A stretch of DNA of 64,000 bases from a virus: positions 1 through 64,000 of IMG/VR virus record IMGVR_UViG_3300017987_000006. The stretch is one strand, 5' to 3'. The translations under genes were made by a program, and so were the position numbers. Of this stretch, positions 52,227 to 62,321 are shown piece by piece. The notes below the pieces were generated by a model. That model did no database searches. It was given only the letters and a program-made list of their open reading frames with translations, and was not told the origin of the DNA. Every line of letters starts with the position of its first letter. Position 1 is the first letter of the stretch.

Positions 52227-55200
52227 ATGCCCATCACCAGCGCTCAAGCAGCAGGTTTAATCGGCGGTCAGAACGCCATGTTTGGGAACATGGCGACCTT
52301 CGCGCAGCAAATCAATCCTTTTAATCCACAGCGGGGGATGCCTACATACGTCAACCCGATGGCCGGAACGAACATGGGCCCAATGTCTGCTCCTGGGGCG
52401 GCATCGTTCAATCAGGTGATGGGGGCTATGTCAGGCATCACGAACGCTGCGGTGAGCTACGGCGTTCCGATCATGGCTGGTGCGGGCATGATGATGGGGG
52501 GTCCCCTGGGAGGGATGCTTGATCCATTCACGGGGGCTGGGAGGGCGTTTGGACGTTCGATCGGGTGGCAGCGGGGTGCTGGATTGATGTCCAACTTGGG
52601 AAGAATCCCTGCCGCCGGGCTGGGGGGATTGACGCGGGGGATTGGCGCAGCAGCTATGGGGGCGCTTCCGGCCATGGCTCTGGCGCAGGGGATTCAGTAT
52701 GTGGGCGGGCAAGCCATCAACACGATGCAGTTCCAGAATCAGACTTCCGCTTTTCTGCAGAACGCTTTTCGGTTCAACAATCCCATGAGCAGGACCGGGA
52801 TGGGTTTTTCCCAGACTCAGCAGCAGGGTATTGCCGATATGCTGCGCACGATGGGATCGCGTGACGTGATGACGACGCCCCAGGAGTTGTTGCAGATCAC
52901 CAAGCAGGGAACGCAGATGGGGATGTTCCGCGGCGTTGAGGACGCCCGGGCATTCAAGCGTCGCTTCATCGAGATGAAGAACACGTTGAAGGAGATCGCC
53001 TCGACATTCAACACGACGCTTGGTGAGGCGATGCCATTCCTTAGCGAGGCACGCAGGATGGGTTTTTGGACGGCAAACGACATCACGAAGCACGCCAGGG
53101 ACGTGAGGAGTGTACAGTCTGTGACTGGGATGAGTGCCCAGCAGGTGCAGCAGACGATGGCGATGGGGGCGCAAATGTCCCGCGGCATCGGTGGGACTGG
53201 AGCTCAAGGGGCCAGGATGATGGCTGCGGCCCAGAGGATGACGGGCTCCGCGTTATACGGCGGTGTTATCAACAGCCAACAGTTGGCGGATGCAGGCTTG
53301 GGAACTGGGGAAGAGGGGGCAAGGAATCTTGGACAGCTGCTGGCGGGGGCCTCTGCCCGCTTTGCTCGAAGCAGGGTTGGTCGTTGGGTGTTGGCCGCTT
53401 CTATGAACCGCGAGGGAACTGGTCTTGATCCACGCAGGCTTCAGGAGCTGATGGCTGGTGGCATGTCGGTGAGGGAGATTGGGGGGATGGCGCGGAGAAA
53501 CGTCGCTGGAGGGCGAGCTTATGGATTTGTAGAAAACGAAGAGGATATGAGAGGGGAGTTGGCACAGATGGGTCCGCGCGGGATGATGGGTTTCACTCGC
53601 GGAATCTTGGGTAGGCGGCTTTACGGGGGGACGTCCAGAGATCGACTCATCACACGCAGGATCATCCGCAGATTCATGGGGGGCACGCGCCGCCAGGCCG
53701 ATATGATCGCCAAGATGATGCGGGACATGCCACGCCTCATGGAGATCCAAACCGCGAAGACGGAGACCTCGCTAGACCTACAGCAGCGCCAGCGCGACGA
53801 GGTGATGAACAACGAGTGGGAGCAGATGAAGCGGGGCATCGGGCAGTGGTGGCGTAGAAACATCGATGAGCCCATCGGTGAGGCGACATCGAACGTCAGC
53901 TATTCGATCAGCAAAGCCTTTCAGCGGTTCAACGATAAGCTGTTCGGCACCGGTGGTGGATCTGTACGATTAAGCGATCTTGCTGTACGGGGTCTGGTAC
54001 GGGCGGCCGAAACAGGAAACGTCAAACACCTTGAGGAGGTATTCGGACCAGCAGGGATGATGGAGCGGTTCCAAGCCGGGGAAATGGGAGGAGGCGGTCG
54101 TCGTGGGATATGGGGTGCTTTGTCGGGGGTAGATCAAGGCGCGCTGATGTTCGGTCAGCGGCGCGGTGCCATGCGTTTGGGGATGGGCGGAATGGTGACG
54201 ACGGGTACGGCGGAGGCGTTGGGGTTTGGGACGCCGGAACAAATGCAGGGGGCGATGACTGGTGCTGGGGCCAAGCAGATCCAAAAATTCTTACGTTCTG
54301 CTGAGGCCGTCACTTTGCGTGGTCGCATAGGCGGGACGGGGGAGCTTTCGGAGCAACAAAATCTGCGTTATGCCGGGGATATCCTACGGATGGTGCGCTC
54401 CGGCCGAGCTGGAGAGGCGGCTCGAGGTTTGGTGGAGGGAGGAAGAACGGGTGGTCAAAGACTCGCCAGGCTCATCGCTGCCCAGGGCGGTGCCAGAGGA
54501 GGATTTACTGGAATAGCTCCCGTAGGCGGAAGGGGGGCTGGTGCTGGTGTACAAGCGACGAGGGCACAGATTGAAGAGATGCGCAATGAGGCCATAAAGG
54601 GCCTTCAAGGAGCATTGGCCGGAATTGGGGCTGGGGAGGGTAAGTTGAGCGAGTCTATGGTAACTGCTGCTTTCTCGCCTGGAAAAACGAGGAGAGGTAT
54701 TGAGGAGTTAAGGCAAGATCCGAGAGGACAGCTAGCATTCAATTTACTGGCCAGGGCCAAACAGATCGAAGAAAAAGATCCAGACAAGGCCGCATCGTTG
54801 CGCTCTGAAGCCAGAGATCAAATACGTTTAGTAGCAGAGGACGCGAATGCTCCAAAGGCTTCGAGAGACGTAGCTTTATCTATGCAGGACCCGGCGGACC
54901 CGCGGGCAAAAACAATTAATGAGTGGGGCGCTAAGATTGGCGAGTCCGATATGCTGGGCAACACTCTGTCATATAGGGAGAAGATTAAGGGTAGAAGGGA
55001 GAGGCTCAACAAGGCCTTGGGACCAAAGGGACAAGACCGGCTCAGGCAGATCACCGGAGGATCGGAGACTGAGCTTGGTCGTGTCGTGATGTCCATGACG
55101 GACCCGACACAGGTCGGGTCTGCTCAGAATATATTGGGCGGGACGCGCAAGATGGCCAGGGAGCTATTGAGGGACCCGGAGAAGGCGCGAGAGATCATGG

Positions 55201-55772
55201 GTCTGTTGGAACAGGAAGGAGCTGCGGGGACGGAGTTCGGTGGGTACGTTGAGCAAGCCATCATGATGAGTCAAATGTCGCATAGCCTGGGGTTGAAGAA
55301 GGATATTGGTCCGCGGGCTGGAGTGCGGGCCAGGAAAGCTGCCAGTAAGGGTATTGGGGCCATGCTGAATCGCATTGGACTGCGTGGTAAAGTAGACGCT
55401 GAGGGATTGATCTCCGGCAAGAAGGGTGCACAGGAAAAGCTGGCGGAGATGCTGCGTACTCAGCGCGGTTGGAGTAACGAGGACATCAAGGGCTTTTTGG
55501 AGAGGACCAAGGGCGGGCTGACCGAGGCGGAGTGGGTCAAGCAATCTGAACTTATCATTGCTCGTTCGGGTCCGATGGGATTGAGCCAGACAGTAGCTAA
55601 GGAATCTGGCTTGAAAGAATCTGAGATTGGAAGGATAACCGGGAGGGAGGGGAGCCCACAGTATCGCGGGGTGCAGCTGAAGATAGCAAACGTGCATCTA
55701 GCTAAGTTGAACACGACGATGGAAGCGATAGCCAGGGAGCAAGGCGTGAAAATAAGACGCACCAAGGAGTAG
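52227..55772 (+). CDS. Tape measure-like tail protein
   Basis: 1181 residues. Gly/Ala/Met-rich with hydrophobic segments (VSYGVPIMAGAGMMMGG, about 77-93), long helical parts and repeated Gly-Met-Gly features, and a charged C-terminal region of coiled-coil type. This composition and length (the largest gene in the window, first of the virion block) are typical of tape measure proteins, which set tail length. No lytic domain was identified. The ATG follows a GGAAGCC sequence and the gene starts downstream of a 94-base divergent region. Confidence 0.7.
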   Translation: MPITSAQAAGLIGGQNAMFGNMATFAQQINPFNPQRGMPTYVNPMAGTNMGPMSAPGAASFNQVMGAMSGITNAAVSYGVPIMAGAGMMMGGPLGGMLDPFTGAGRAFGRSIGWQRGAGLMSNLGRIPAAGLGGLTRGIGAAAMGALPAMALAQGIQYVGGQAINTMQFQNQTSAFLQNAFRFNNPMSRTGMGFSQTQQQGIADMLRTMGSRDVMTTPQELLQITKQGTQMGMFRGVEDARAFKRRFIEMKNTLKEIASTFNTTLGEAMPFLSEARRMGFWTANDITKHARDVRSVQSVTGMSAQQVQQTMAMGAQMSRGIGGTGAQGARMMAAAQRMTGSALYGGVINSQQLADAGLGTGEEGARNLGQLLAGASARFARSRVGRWVLAASMNREGTGLDPRRLQELMAGGMSVREIGGMARRNVAGGRAYGFVENEEDMRGELAQMGPRGMMGFTRGILGRRLYGGTSRDRLITRRIIRRFMGGTRRQADMIAKMMRDMPRLMEIQTAKTETSLDLQQRQRDEVMNNEWEQMKRGIGQWWRRNIDEPIGEATSNVSYSISKAFQRFNDKLFGTGGGSVRLSDLAVRGLVRAAETGNVKHLEEVFGPAGMMERFQAGEMGGGGRRGIWGALSGVDQGALMFGQRRGAMRLGMGGMVTTGTAEALGFGTPEQMQGAMTGAGAKQIQKFLRSAEAVTLRGRIGGTGELSEQQNLRYAGDILRMVRSGRAGEAARGLVEGGRTGGQRLARLIAAQGGARGGFTGIAPVGGRGAGAGVQATRAQIEEMRNEAIKGLQGALAGIGAGEGKLSESMVTAAFSPGKTRRGIEELRQDPRGQLAFNLLARAKQIEEKDPDKAASLRSEARDQIRLVAEDANAPKASRDVALSMQDPADPRAKTINEWGAKIGESDMLGNTLSYREKIKGRRERLNKALGPKGQDRLRQITGGSETELGRVVMSMTDPTQVGSAQNILGGTRKMARELLRDPEKAREIMGLLEQEGAAGTEFGGYVEQAIMMSQMSHSLGLKKDIGPRAGVRARKAASKGIGAMLNRIGLRGKVDAEGLISGKKGAQEKLAEMLRTQRGWSNEDIKGFLERTKGGLTEAEWVKQSELIIARSGPMGLSQTVAKESGLKESEIGRITGREGSPQYRGVQLKIANVHLAKLNTTMEAIAREQGVKIRRTKE

Positions 55773-55775
55773 CGG

Positions 55776-56021
55776 ATGCCAGTCAAGCCGAGATACGGAA
55801 CGAATCAGATCGCCGTCCGGAACGAGATGTTTTTCCGTATCCCGCTCAAGAACGGGCAGATCAGAACTTTCGTCATGCGGGACGAGCTCGCGGTTGAAGA
55901 TCCATACCTACAGCTTGTGCGCGCGAAGCTCTCTACCATCTTGACCGGTGCGGAGTTCGGGGCCAACTTGACAGATCGATCCATCAAGGATGATCTGATC
56001 AAGGTAAACATCCAAATCTAA
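55776..56021 (+). CDS. Small tail-associated protein (81 aa)
   Basis: Ribosome site AAGGAG. A beta-rich domain (IAVRNEMFFRIPLKNGQI, RTFVMRDELAVE), then helices and a final strand (IKVNIQI). Between the tape measure and a structural gene, so probably a tail or baseplate adaptor of unknown role. Confidence 0.6.
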   Translation: MPVKPRYGTNQIAVRNEMFFRIPLKNGQIRTFVMRDELAVEDPYLQLVRAKLSTILTGAEFGANLTDRSIKDDLIKVNIQI

Positions 56022-56030
56022 GGAGCGTTG

Positions 56031-57464
56031 ATGTCGACCTACGTGGAAATGCGAACCGATTCGTTCTCCAGGAATTTGGAGGACGTGGCCAGCGGGAGGT
56101 ATCTCGACTTCAACAACGTTCGGAGACCGATGCGCGGCATCGAGATCAAAGACGACACCTACGCCATTATCAAAGTGATCAGATCTAACGGTCGGGAGAT
56201 TCCTTTGGTGGATGCGGGGTCTAGGATCAGCGCCCCGACAGCTACAACCGCTGGAGGGGCTGGAGCGGACCCGGTATATGGCAGGGGTCTATTGCATTAT
56301 CCAGATGAGGGCACGACGTTCAACTTCTCCAACTTCATTGCCCAGCGCATCACGGACGCCAGGCAAGAGAAGAGCCAGATCGTAGAGAACTTTGGCGAGC
56401 CGTACATCTTCTTCTACGGTGAGAAGCCCAGGATCTTGAACATCCAGGGGCTGCTGATGAACACCCTGGACTTCAACTGGAAGAACGAGTTTTGGCGCAA
56501 CTACGAGCGATATTTCCGCGGCACGAAACTGGTAGAGCTGGATGCCCGCGTCTACTTCTACTTCGACGATCAGATCGTAGAGGGGTACGTGTTGGAGGCT
56601 CAGGCTGTTCACGAGTCCTCGCTTCCATACCACGTCCCGTTCAACCTTACGATCTTCGTGACGGCCCACACATATCTTGGGACGCTGGATAGCACCGGGA
56701 TGTATCCGGTCTCGGCCAACGTGCAGATCCCCGCGGACAACCTGCGGGACATCCAGAACGTTAACGAGACCATCAGACAGCTCCGCCAACGCGCCGACGA
56801 TCTCCGGCCAGACGAGCTCGTTAGCACGGTGGTAGACGTCCGCATCGCGGCTTTTAACGCCGCCAACGGTATTGTGGGGAAGGACGCCATCGTGGGGGCG
56901 ATCATTAGAGGATTGTCAGACTTCGATGCGAAGGTCGAAGCGTTTTACTCCAACGTGAAGACCTACTTCTACGGGAGGCGAACAGTAGTTCCGGCAGGTA
57001 TAGCCGGGGCCGAGGAGTACGTGGGACCGGAGGTCCATGCAGGAAATGCCATCGCCATCGGAGAGCCCCCCAATCGGACGCTTCCGATCAGGTCCGCTAT
57101 AGCGGACAACTATGATGAGTACATCGGCGGCGGCGGACCCCCCCTGCCACAAAACGCGATGGAAGAACTGGCCAAGGCGGCAGAAGTCTCGCCGGAGTTC
57201 TACGAGAGTATGCTGCTGGTTGAGCTCGCATCCTACGGTGTCGACATTACGGACCCGACTCCCCTGAACAATTGGCGAAGCACCCTGACTCACTCATTGA
57301 CGAAGACGGCGGACAGTCTGGATTATATCGCCGGGACGGCTCGAGGTCTTGGGAACCTGAAGACCAAGGGCGAGCAGATGTACCAGACACTGAAGGGCGT
57401 TGGCAGGATGACGGTCGAGACGCTCGGATATCTTAAGTCCAACGTCCCTGTTCCGATACCGTGA
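56031..57464 (+). CDS. Structural tail/baseplate protein (477 aa)
   Basis: Start at ATG 56031 (AAGGAGCG upstream; a TTG just before is less likely). N-terminal half beta-rich with a compact core (IQGLLMNTLDFNWKNEFWR, LDARVYFYFDDQIVEGYV, LPYHVPFNLTIFV) as in tail-hub or distal-tail proteins. C-terminal half is helical with Gly-rich segments (GGGPPLPQNAMEELAK). Neighbour position supports a baseplate or tail-hub role; exact component not identified. Confidence 0.6.
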   Translation: MSTYVEMRTDSFSRNLEDVASGRYLDFNNVRRPMRGIEIKDDTYAIIKVIRSNGREIPLVDAGSRISAPTATTAGGAGADPVYGRGLLHYPDEGTTFNFSNFIAQRITDARQEKSQIVENFGEPYIFFYGEKPRILNIQGLLMNTLDFNWKNEFWRNYERYFRGTKLVELDARVYFYFDDQIVEGYVLEAQAVHESSLPYHVPFNLTIFVTAHTYLGTLDSTGMYPVSANVQIPADNLRDIQNVNETIRQLRQRADDLRPDELVSTVVDVRIAAFNAANGIVGKDAIVGAIIRGLSDFDAKVEAFYSNVKTYFYGRRTVVPAGIAGAEEYVGPEVHAGNAIAIGEPPNRTLPIRSAIADNYDEYIGGGGPPLPQNAMEELAKAAEVSPEFYESMLLVELASYGVDITDPTPLNNWRSTLTHSLTKTADSLDYIAGTARGLGNLKTKGEQMYQTLKGVGRMTVETLGYLKSNVPVPIP

Positions 57465-57469
57465 TCTGA

Positions 57470-60400
57470 ATGGCGCAGGCAGCCCATCTCGATCTGAGGC
57501 TGTTCCTAGAGGGCGTGGAAGTCCCGGTGATCTCCGCGTCTATCCAGATAGCAGCCAATGCCCCCGCCTCGGCGTCTATCCAGGTCATTGCCACGGATAA
57601 GATCTTAGATCTGCTTCCACGTACCGTAGTACATCTGTTCTTCTACGACTACATCGGTGCTGGCCATGTAGCGATAGATCAGAAACGCGCACAGCTGTCG
57701 CAGATATCCTTTCAGGACTGGATCAATGAGAAGTACAAGCTGCTCTTTATGGGCGAGCTGGTGACGATCAAGTTCCAGAAGTCTCACGACCAGCGCGCAG
57801 TGATCTTGGAGTGCGCAGATTTCTCGAACTACTGGGACACGACGTTCCAGTACAACTTCGGCGGCAGCCTGTTTGCTGGGAGGCGGAAGGCAGCCTTCAT
57901 CGGAGCCAACTCGAACTTCTTCACCAGCATTCTTGGACATGGCGTTGGAACGGTCTCCAACCTTCTCAACGGGAAGTCTGTCAACTACCCGAACCTGAAG
58001 GGTCTGCTGGCGGGTGTGGTACGGATGTTGGAGGCTATCGGCGGGAGCTACTATGGAACTAATGTGTTCCGCGGGTGCAACGACTTCACGTCCATCGCCG
58101 AGCTCCGTTTGAAAATCTTGCAACAGATCACTGCGGCAGAGGCCGACACCAGCACATCACGCCTTTTCGCACGCAAGGCGTTTAACATGTGGATGAATCG
58201 GGCAACCCAGGGATTGGGTAAGCTGATATCATTCCGTGGCCTGGTGAAGACGTGTTTCAAGTTCATCTTCCACGAGGTGTACCCGTGCCCCGTAGCCAAG
58301 TACGTCCCTTCCAGTTCTGAGACGGTTAGAAGGCGTAGATATCTGAGCCCGCCAGAGGTGATCGTAAAGGGTGCCAACGATATCATCGAGAGGATAGACA
58401 GGACGAACAACATCTTGTCACGCTTTAGTTCGACAGCTCCGTTCGGGGAGCAGGTGGAGGTTGCCAAGGCATATCACACGTCGCACGAGAACTTGTACAA
58501 GGAGTTCAAGACATTTTACGCTTCTGCTGGAGCGGGGATAAGCGGGCCGACCACAAAGCGCATCGCTCAAGATCTGTCGAACGCGTTTGGTCCGCTGCGC
58601 CTCACGCACAAGATCATAAGGAGCGGAGACTTTCTTCAGGTCTTGAACGCCAAGCACTCCGAGCTGCAGCGGCACTACAACAGCGCCAAATCCGCCCTGC
58701 GTCGTCTAGTCAATCAGCGGCACCGAGTTACAGAGACACGTGTACGGGAGCACCAGGCCCGCGTAAACAACCAGATCTTCCGTCCGGACATCTGGTACTC
58801 CGCGCCGCCGCGTTGCAACGTGCTGTTCCCAGATCTGTACGATTCGTTCTCTTGGGCCAGGCAGTACCTCAGAGAGGTCAGTCGGTTGGAATTACAGACG
58901 CACAATGAGATCTTGGGGAACGATGCACTGTTCAATGGGCGCTATTATGCCCCGAACGTGGAGGACGTTCGGCGTGGGACAAAGCTCTCGAGCCGGCGTT
59001 TCGCACGGACGATCATGGATCACGAGCTATTCACAGGCATAATCCCTATGTTCGAGAGCATGACGGAGGCCAACCTCTTCGCGATGCGATCTAGTGCGGT
59101 GCAGAAGCAGGGATCTCCAGTGCCCTATGCGCAGCGCGCCGTCAACTTTCAGTATTTCAAGTACAAGTTTGAGTCACGCATGATGTCTGCGTCAGGCCGT
59201 TTCAACCCGATGTTCGTGGCCGGGTTTCCTGCGTTGATCATCGATCGACCAATGACTGAAGAGAACCTGCAAATCTCGTCCCTGCCTGTAGGAGATCAGA
59301 TCAGAGCATTGAATATCACGGCTGAGGAAGAGCCGACGAGATCAGATCTACTGCGGAGTCTTGTCGGCCCACAATATCTCGGGGTGCCGGCTTCTCTTTC
59401 GCACAATGTTTCTCAAGGAGGGGGGCGAACCGACTACCAGTTCATTCACGCTAGGGTACATCGGGAAAGCACAGAGTTTCTGGGGGTAGATCAAGTGGAG
59501 TGGTACAAGGTGGTCGGGACGCGGGACAAAAAGAAGGTCGTTGCCTATCCGATCACATTTCCGCCAAGGCGCGGCCAGCTCGGGCCCAGTGGGGGTACAA
59601 TCTCCAGGGTTGTCGATGTGACGAGCAGCAAGTCGGGGAAGACGTTGCCGGTGCTGGGGACCAACATCAAGGCGCGGGTGGGGACTGATATCCCGCCGTT
59701 TCTTATCAAGGAGATTACAACACAGATCAAGCGATCTATTCCAGCATATGCGAACTCGCCATTCTTCAAGCAACTTATCGGGCTAGACGATTTTTTGGAG
59801 GATTCGTCCCTGCGCCTGGGGGCATTCGAGGTGCATGAGTCTGTCCCATACAGGAAGAAGCAAAATGCCGATCTTCCTATCGAGGAGGCGATCAGACCGC
59901 CATGGATTTGGGATGGGTGGGCCGTACCCAAAATCACCGAGACCTACGATCAGCTGTTCGGCACGGGTGCCATCACAGACATTGATGGGTACGGGATCTT
60001 GGCGGATGCGAGTGGATCATCTAGCAGGACGCAATACCTCACAGTTGAGGAGCGTCTTGCGGCCGAGCAGCAAAACCGAGCTGCTAGCTCAGGCTCGACT
60101 AGGCGCTCGCCGGCAGCGGGCAGGAGCGAGCGGGATGTGGAGATCACAAGGGCTTCGAGGTATCAGGCCGCCCTTCTCCTGCTGGAGACGGAGAAGACCA
60201 TCGAGAACTCGATCGACTTCCTGGTCAGGTCCTACAGCTTTGTCAAGGTCAACAACATGGACGTGGGGGAGTTCCTCAAGGCTTACAACTGGCGTCCGGT
60301 GGCGACGATGGTGGACATCCTCGGCGGGGCAGATCTAAGCATCAAGCAGACCGAAGTCAAGGCCACGAAGATGGTCAGGAGGAAGTACGTCAAGCGGAAG

Positions 60401-60724
60401 GGGCGTACCGTGGTGTACAGGGATGCAAATGGGGCGATCACTGATACCGCCGAGGAGTATCCGGTGTATGGCACGAGATACGTTGAGAAGCCCATCAAGC
60501 GGATCGGATATGTTGTTGACGGGACGGAGGGGTTTCACAGCAGGGCTTTTGGGGATGTGGAAGATCTATTCGGGTTGGTGAGCCCTACCGTCACACGTGT
60601 TCTGGGCTTATCGAGTAACTCGAGCAGAAAGATCGCCGCCAGGATGGATGTGAGGAAGCGGCGTCGTGCGGTCGTCAAGACCTATGTCGCTGAATTGACG
60701 GGGTCTAAGGGACTCGTGGGGTGA
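57470..60724 (+). CDS. Large baseplate/tail structural protein (1084 aa)
   Basis: Starts 5 bases after the previous gene. N-terminal 130 residues are beta-rich with duplicated strands (VPVISASIQIAANAPASA, SIQVIATDKILDLLP; LLFMGELVTIKFQKS), as in baseplate hub proteins. The middle is a long helical stretch with many Tyr and Arg residues; the C-terminal third has strands and lysine-rich turns. It is likely a central baseplate or tail-tip protein. No peptidoglycan hydrolase motif was found. Confidence 0.6.
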   Translation: MAQAAHLDLRLFLEGVEVPVISASIQIAANAPASASIQVIATDKILDLLPRTVVHLFFYDYIGAGHVAIDQKRAQLSQISFQDWINEKYKLLFMGELVTIKFQKSHDQRAVILECADFSNYWDTTFQYNFGGSLFAGRRKAAFIGANSNFFTSILGHGVGTVSNLLNGKSVNYPNLKGLLAGVVRMLEAIGGSYYGTNVFRGCNDFTSIAELRLKILQQITAAEADTSTSRLFARKAFNMWMNRATQGLGKLISFRGLVKTCFKFIFHEVYPCPVAKYVPSSSETVRRRRYLSPPEVIVKGANDIIERIDRTNNILSRFSSTAPFGEQVEVAKAYHTSHENLYKEFKTFYASAGAGISGPTTKRIAQDLSNAFGPLRLTHKIIRSGDFLQVLNAKHSELQRHYNSAKSALRRLVNQRHRVTETRVREHQARVNNQIFRPDIWYSAPPRCNVLFPDLYDSFSWARQYLREVSRLELQTHNEILGNDALFNGRYYAPNVEDVRRGTKLSSRRFARTIMDHELFTGIIPMFESMTEANLFAMRSSAVQKQGSPVPYAQRAVNFQYFKYKFESRMMSASGRFNPMFVAGFPALIIDRPMTEENLQISSLPVGDQIRALNITAEEEPTRSDLLRSLVGPQYLGVPASLSHNVSQGGGRTDYQFIHARVHRESTEFLGVDQVEWYKVVGTRDKKKVVAYPITFPPRRGQLGPSGGTISRVVDVTSSKSGKTLPVLGTNIKARVGTDIPPFLIKEITTQIKRSIPAYANSPFFKQLIGLDDFLEDSSLRLGAFEVHESVPYRKKQNADLPIEEAIRPPWIWDGWAVPKITETYDQLFGTGAITDIDGYGILADASGSSSRTQYLTVEERLAAEQQNRAASSGSTRRSPAAGRSERDVEITRASRYQAALLLLETEKTIENSIDFLVRSYSFVKVNNMDVGEFLKAYNWRPVATMVDILGGADLSIKQTEVKATKMVRRKYVKRKGRTVVYRDANGAITDTAEEYPVYGTRYVEKPIKRIGYVVDGTEGFHSRAFGDVEDLFGLVSPTVTRVLGLSSNSSRKIAARMDVRKRRRAVVKTYVAELTGSKGLVG

Positions 60725-60763
60725 TCTCTTGTCATCCGGCGCGCGGAAGGAGTATAAATAAGC

Positions 60764-61219
60764 ATGGAAATTACCAGGCTAGAAGGTCTGATGGACGAGC
60801 TGGAAAAGATCGCCGCTTCTCGCGTGGCAGCTCCGTTCATGCAGCGACGTGAAGGTATCCGCCCCATCCGCGTGCACAATCTCCTTGGGCGCGACACGGT
60901 AACGCAAGATCCGGAGATGGAGCCTGCCGAACCACCAGAGGCAGATCAAGCTGTAGATGGTGGTGCGGAAAAGACCGCGCGGGAAAAGCCCTTCAAGGAA
61001 AAAGCTCTGGAGACCTTTGCGAAGGCCCGTCCATATGTGGCTAGTGGCGTGAAGGCCGGGCTTCCGATGGCTGCGATCGGGAATCTCACCGTAGGACGTA
61101 AGACCGGAATCGTGGCCGGGACTGTGGGAACGGCCGCTGGTGTGGTCAACGAAGCGCTGAAACAGTGGGCCGAGAAGAACAAGCGCAAGAGTGTCGCCAA
61201 GAAGATCTTGGAGGATTGA
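60764..61219 (+). CDS. Hypothetical virion-associated protein (151 aa)
   Basis: GGAAGGAG with an AT-rich spacer (TATAAATAAGC) before ATG. It starts with MEITRLEGLMDELEKIA, an amphipathic helix found in similar form in the next genes (VDELAKI, AFSDELKKI), then a disordered acidic middle and a Gly/Ala-rich hydrophobic segment (GLPMAAIGNLTVG, GIVAGTVGTAAGVV) that could insert in a membrane. The C-terminus is basic. Role unknown. Confidence 0.6.
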   Translation: MEITRLEGLMDELEKIAASRVAAPFMQRREGIRPIRVHNLLGRDTVTQDPEMEPAEPPEADQAVDGGAEKTAREKPFKEKALETFAKARPYVASGVKAGLPMAAIGNLTVGRKTGIVAGTVGTAAGVVNEALKQWAEKNKRKSVAKKILED

Positions 61220-61221
61220 TC

Positions 61222-61893
61222 ATGCCCGGTCGAGGTTCATATGGTCCTGCGGGGAAGTGGGTCTACGAGCGAGCAAAAAAGATCCGCTCGAAGAATCCCG
61301 ACATGGAAGAGAGCACCTCCTTCGCCATCGCCACACAACAGGCTCATAAGCTCGGTAAGAGCCCCAAGAAGTTCCGCACCGCAGAGGGTGTCAGGGCAGC
61401 CAAGGCCAAGTACAGCTTGCCGCGTGGAGAGTACCAGAAGACAGCAGGTGCAGAGGAGCTCATCGCCAAACGGGAAGCTGGAGAAGGAACAGCGGCGGAT
61501 GAGAAGCAGATCAGATACCTCCGCGACCAGCTCGGGGAAGGGGGAGCGATCAAGACTGCCAGTCCATCGTTCGTCAAGATCGCCGGCTTTGTGGATGAGC
61601 TGGCAAAGATCGTCGGAGGGTCTCCGGGGGCCAAGTTTATGATCGGTGCTCTGCTAAATTCCCTGGCATATGGACTGGGGGAGAAAGCCACCACGGACGA
61701 GGTGGAGAAGAATTCGGCCATGGGTATGGACCTACGCCTCAAGGACCCCGCCGGGGTCAGGCGTCCACCATTCCCCACTGAGGGGAGTGTGGAGCTGGCG
61801 TCCAAGCGGCTCAACAAGTCCATGAGGACGGGACAGCTCGGAACGTCGCAAGCGTCCCACAGTCCTAACCCTCGAGCAGTGACAACTTTGTGA
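61222..61893 (+). CDS. Virion-type protein with recurring phage motif (223 aa)
   Basis: Start at ATG 61222. The N-terminus (GPAGKWVYERAKKIRSKNP, AIATQQAHKLGKSPKKF, RTAEGVRAAKAKY) matches a motif I have seen in virion proteins of large environmental phages, of unknown function. Basic and partly disordered elsewhere, with a small VDELAKIVGG helix in the middle. No enzymatic motif. Confidence 0.55.
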   Translation: MPGRGSYGPAGKWVYERAKKIRSKNPDMEESTSFAIATQQAHKLGKSPKKFRTAEGVRAAKAKYSLPRGEYQKTAGAEELIAKREAGEGTAADEKQIRYLRDQLGEGGAIKTASPSFVKIAGFVDELAKIVGGSPGAKFMIGALLNSLAYGLGEKATTDEVEKNSAMGMDLRLKDPAGVRRPPFPTEGSVELASKRLNKSMRTGQLGTSQASHSPNPRAVTTL

Positions 61894-61901
61894 GGAGAAG
61901 C

Positions 61902-62318
61902 ATGAGTTACCACAGCGTAGAAGTTTTGAAGCGTGCCCTTGTCAAGATGGCTCAGGACACACAGACTGGGGACGACGAGGGCAACCTCATCCAGGGGTCC
62001 CAAGGCGAGATGGTTCCGGAGTTGCTGCAACCCGACAAGGGGCCCGGACGTGGCCCTCGTGGGGAAGAGGAGACCATGACGGCGGGGTCTGAGGACGAGG
62101 CCGAGAAAAACCGGATGGGATATCTGAAGGACGCCTTCACCCAGTTCGATCCAGACGCCAAGAAGACGGGAAACGAGCTGAGGGGGCTGCTGGACGGTTT
62201 TGGTCCCAAGGCCATCGTCTCCAAGGCCCAGGCGGAGGACGCTGCTACAAAGACAGGGTCTGCACGCCTTGGCGCATTCTCTGACGAGCTGAAGAAGATC
62301 TACGCCGCAGCGCAGTGA
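61902..62318 (+). CDS. Hypothetical acidic protein (138 aa)
   Basis: ATG 61902 with GAGGAGAAG. Helical N-terminus (YHSVEVLKRALVKMA), a long acidic, Gly/Pro-rich disordered middle, and a C-terminal helix with the sequence LGAFSDELKKIYAAAQ. The SDELKKI ending resembles motifs in its two upstream neighbours, which may share a binding partner. Confidence 0.6.
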   Translation: MSYHSVEVLKRALVKMAQDTQTGDDEGNLIQGSQGEMVPELLQPDKGPGRGPRGEEETMTAGSEDEAEKNRMGYLKDAFTQFDPDAKKTGNELRGLLDGFGPKAIVSKAQAEDAATKTGSARLGAFSDELKKIYAAAQ

Positions 62319-62321
62319 TCT

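Noticed and set aside
60753-60760. TATAAATA as a T4-type late promoter
   Set aside because: It lies between the ribosome site and the ATG of 60,764, so transcription would start inside the gene; it is better read as an AT-rich spacer.
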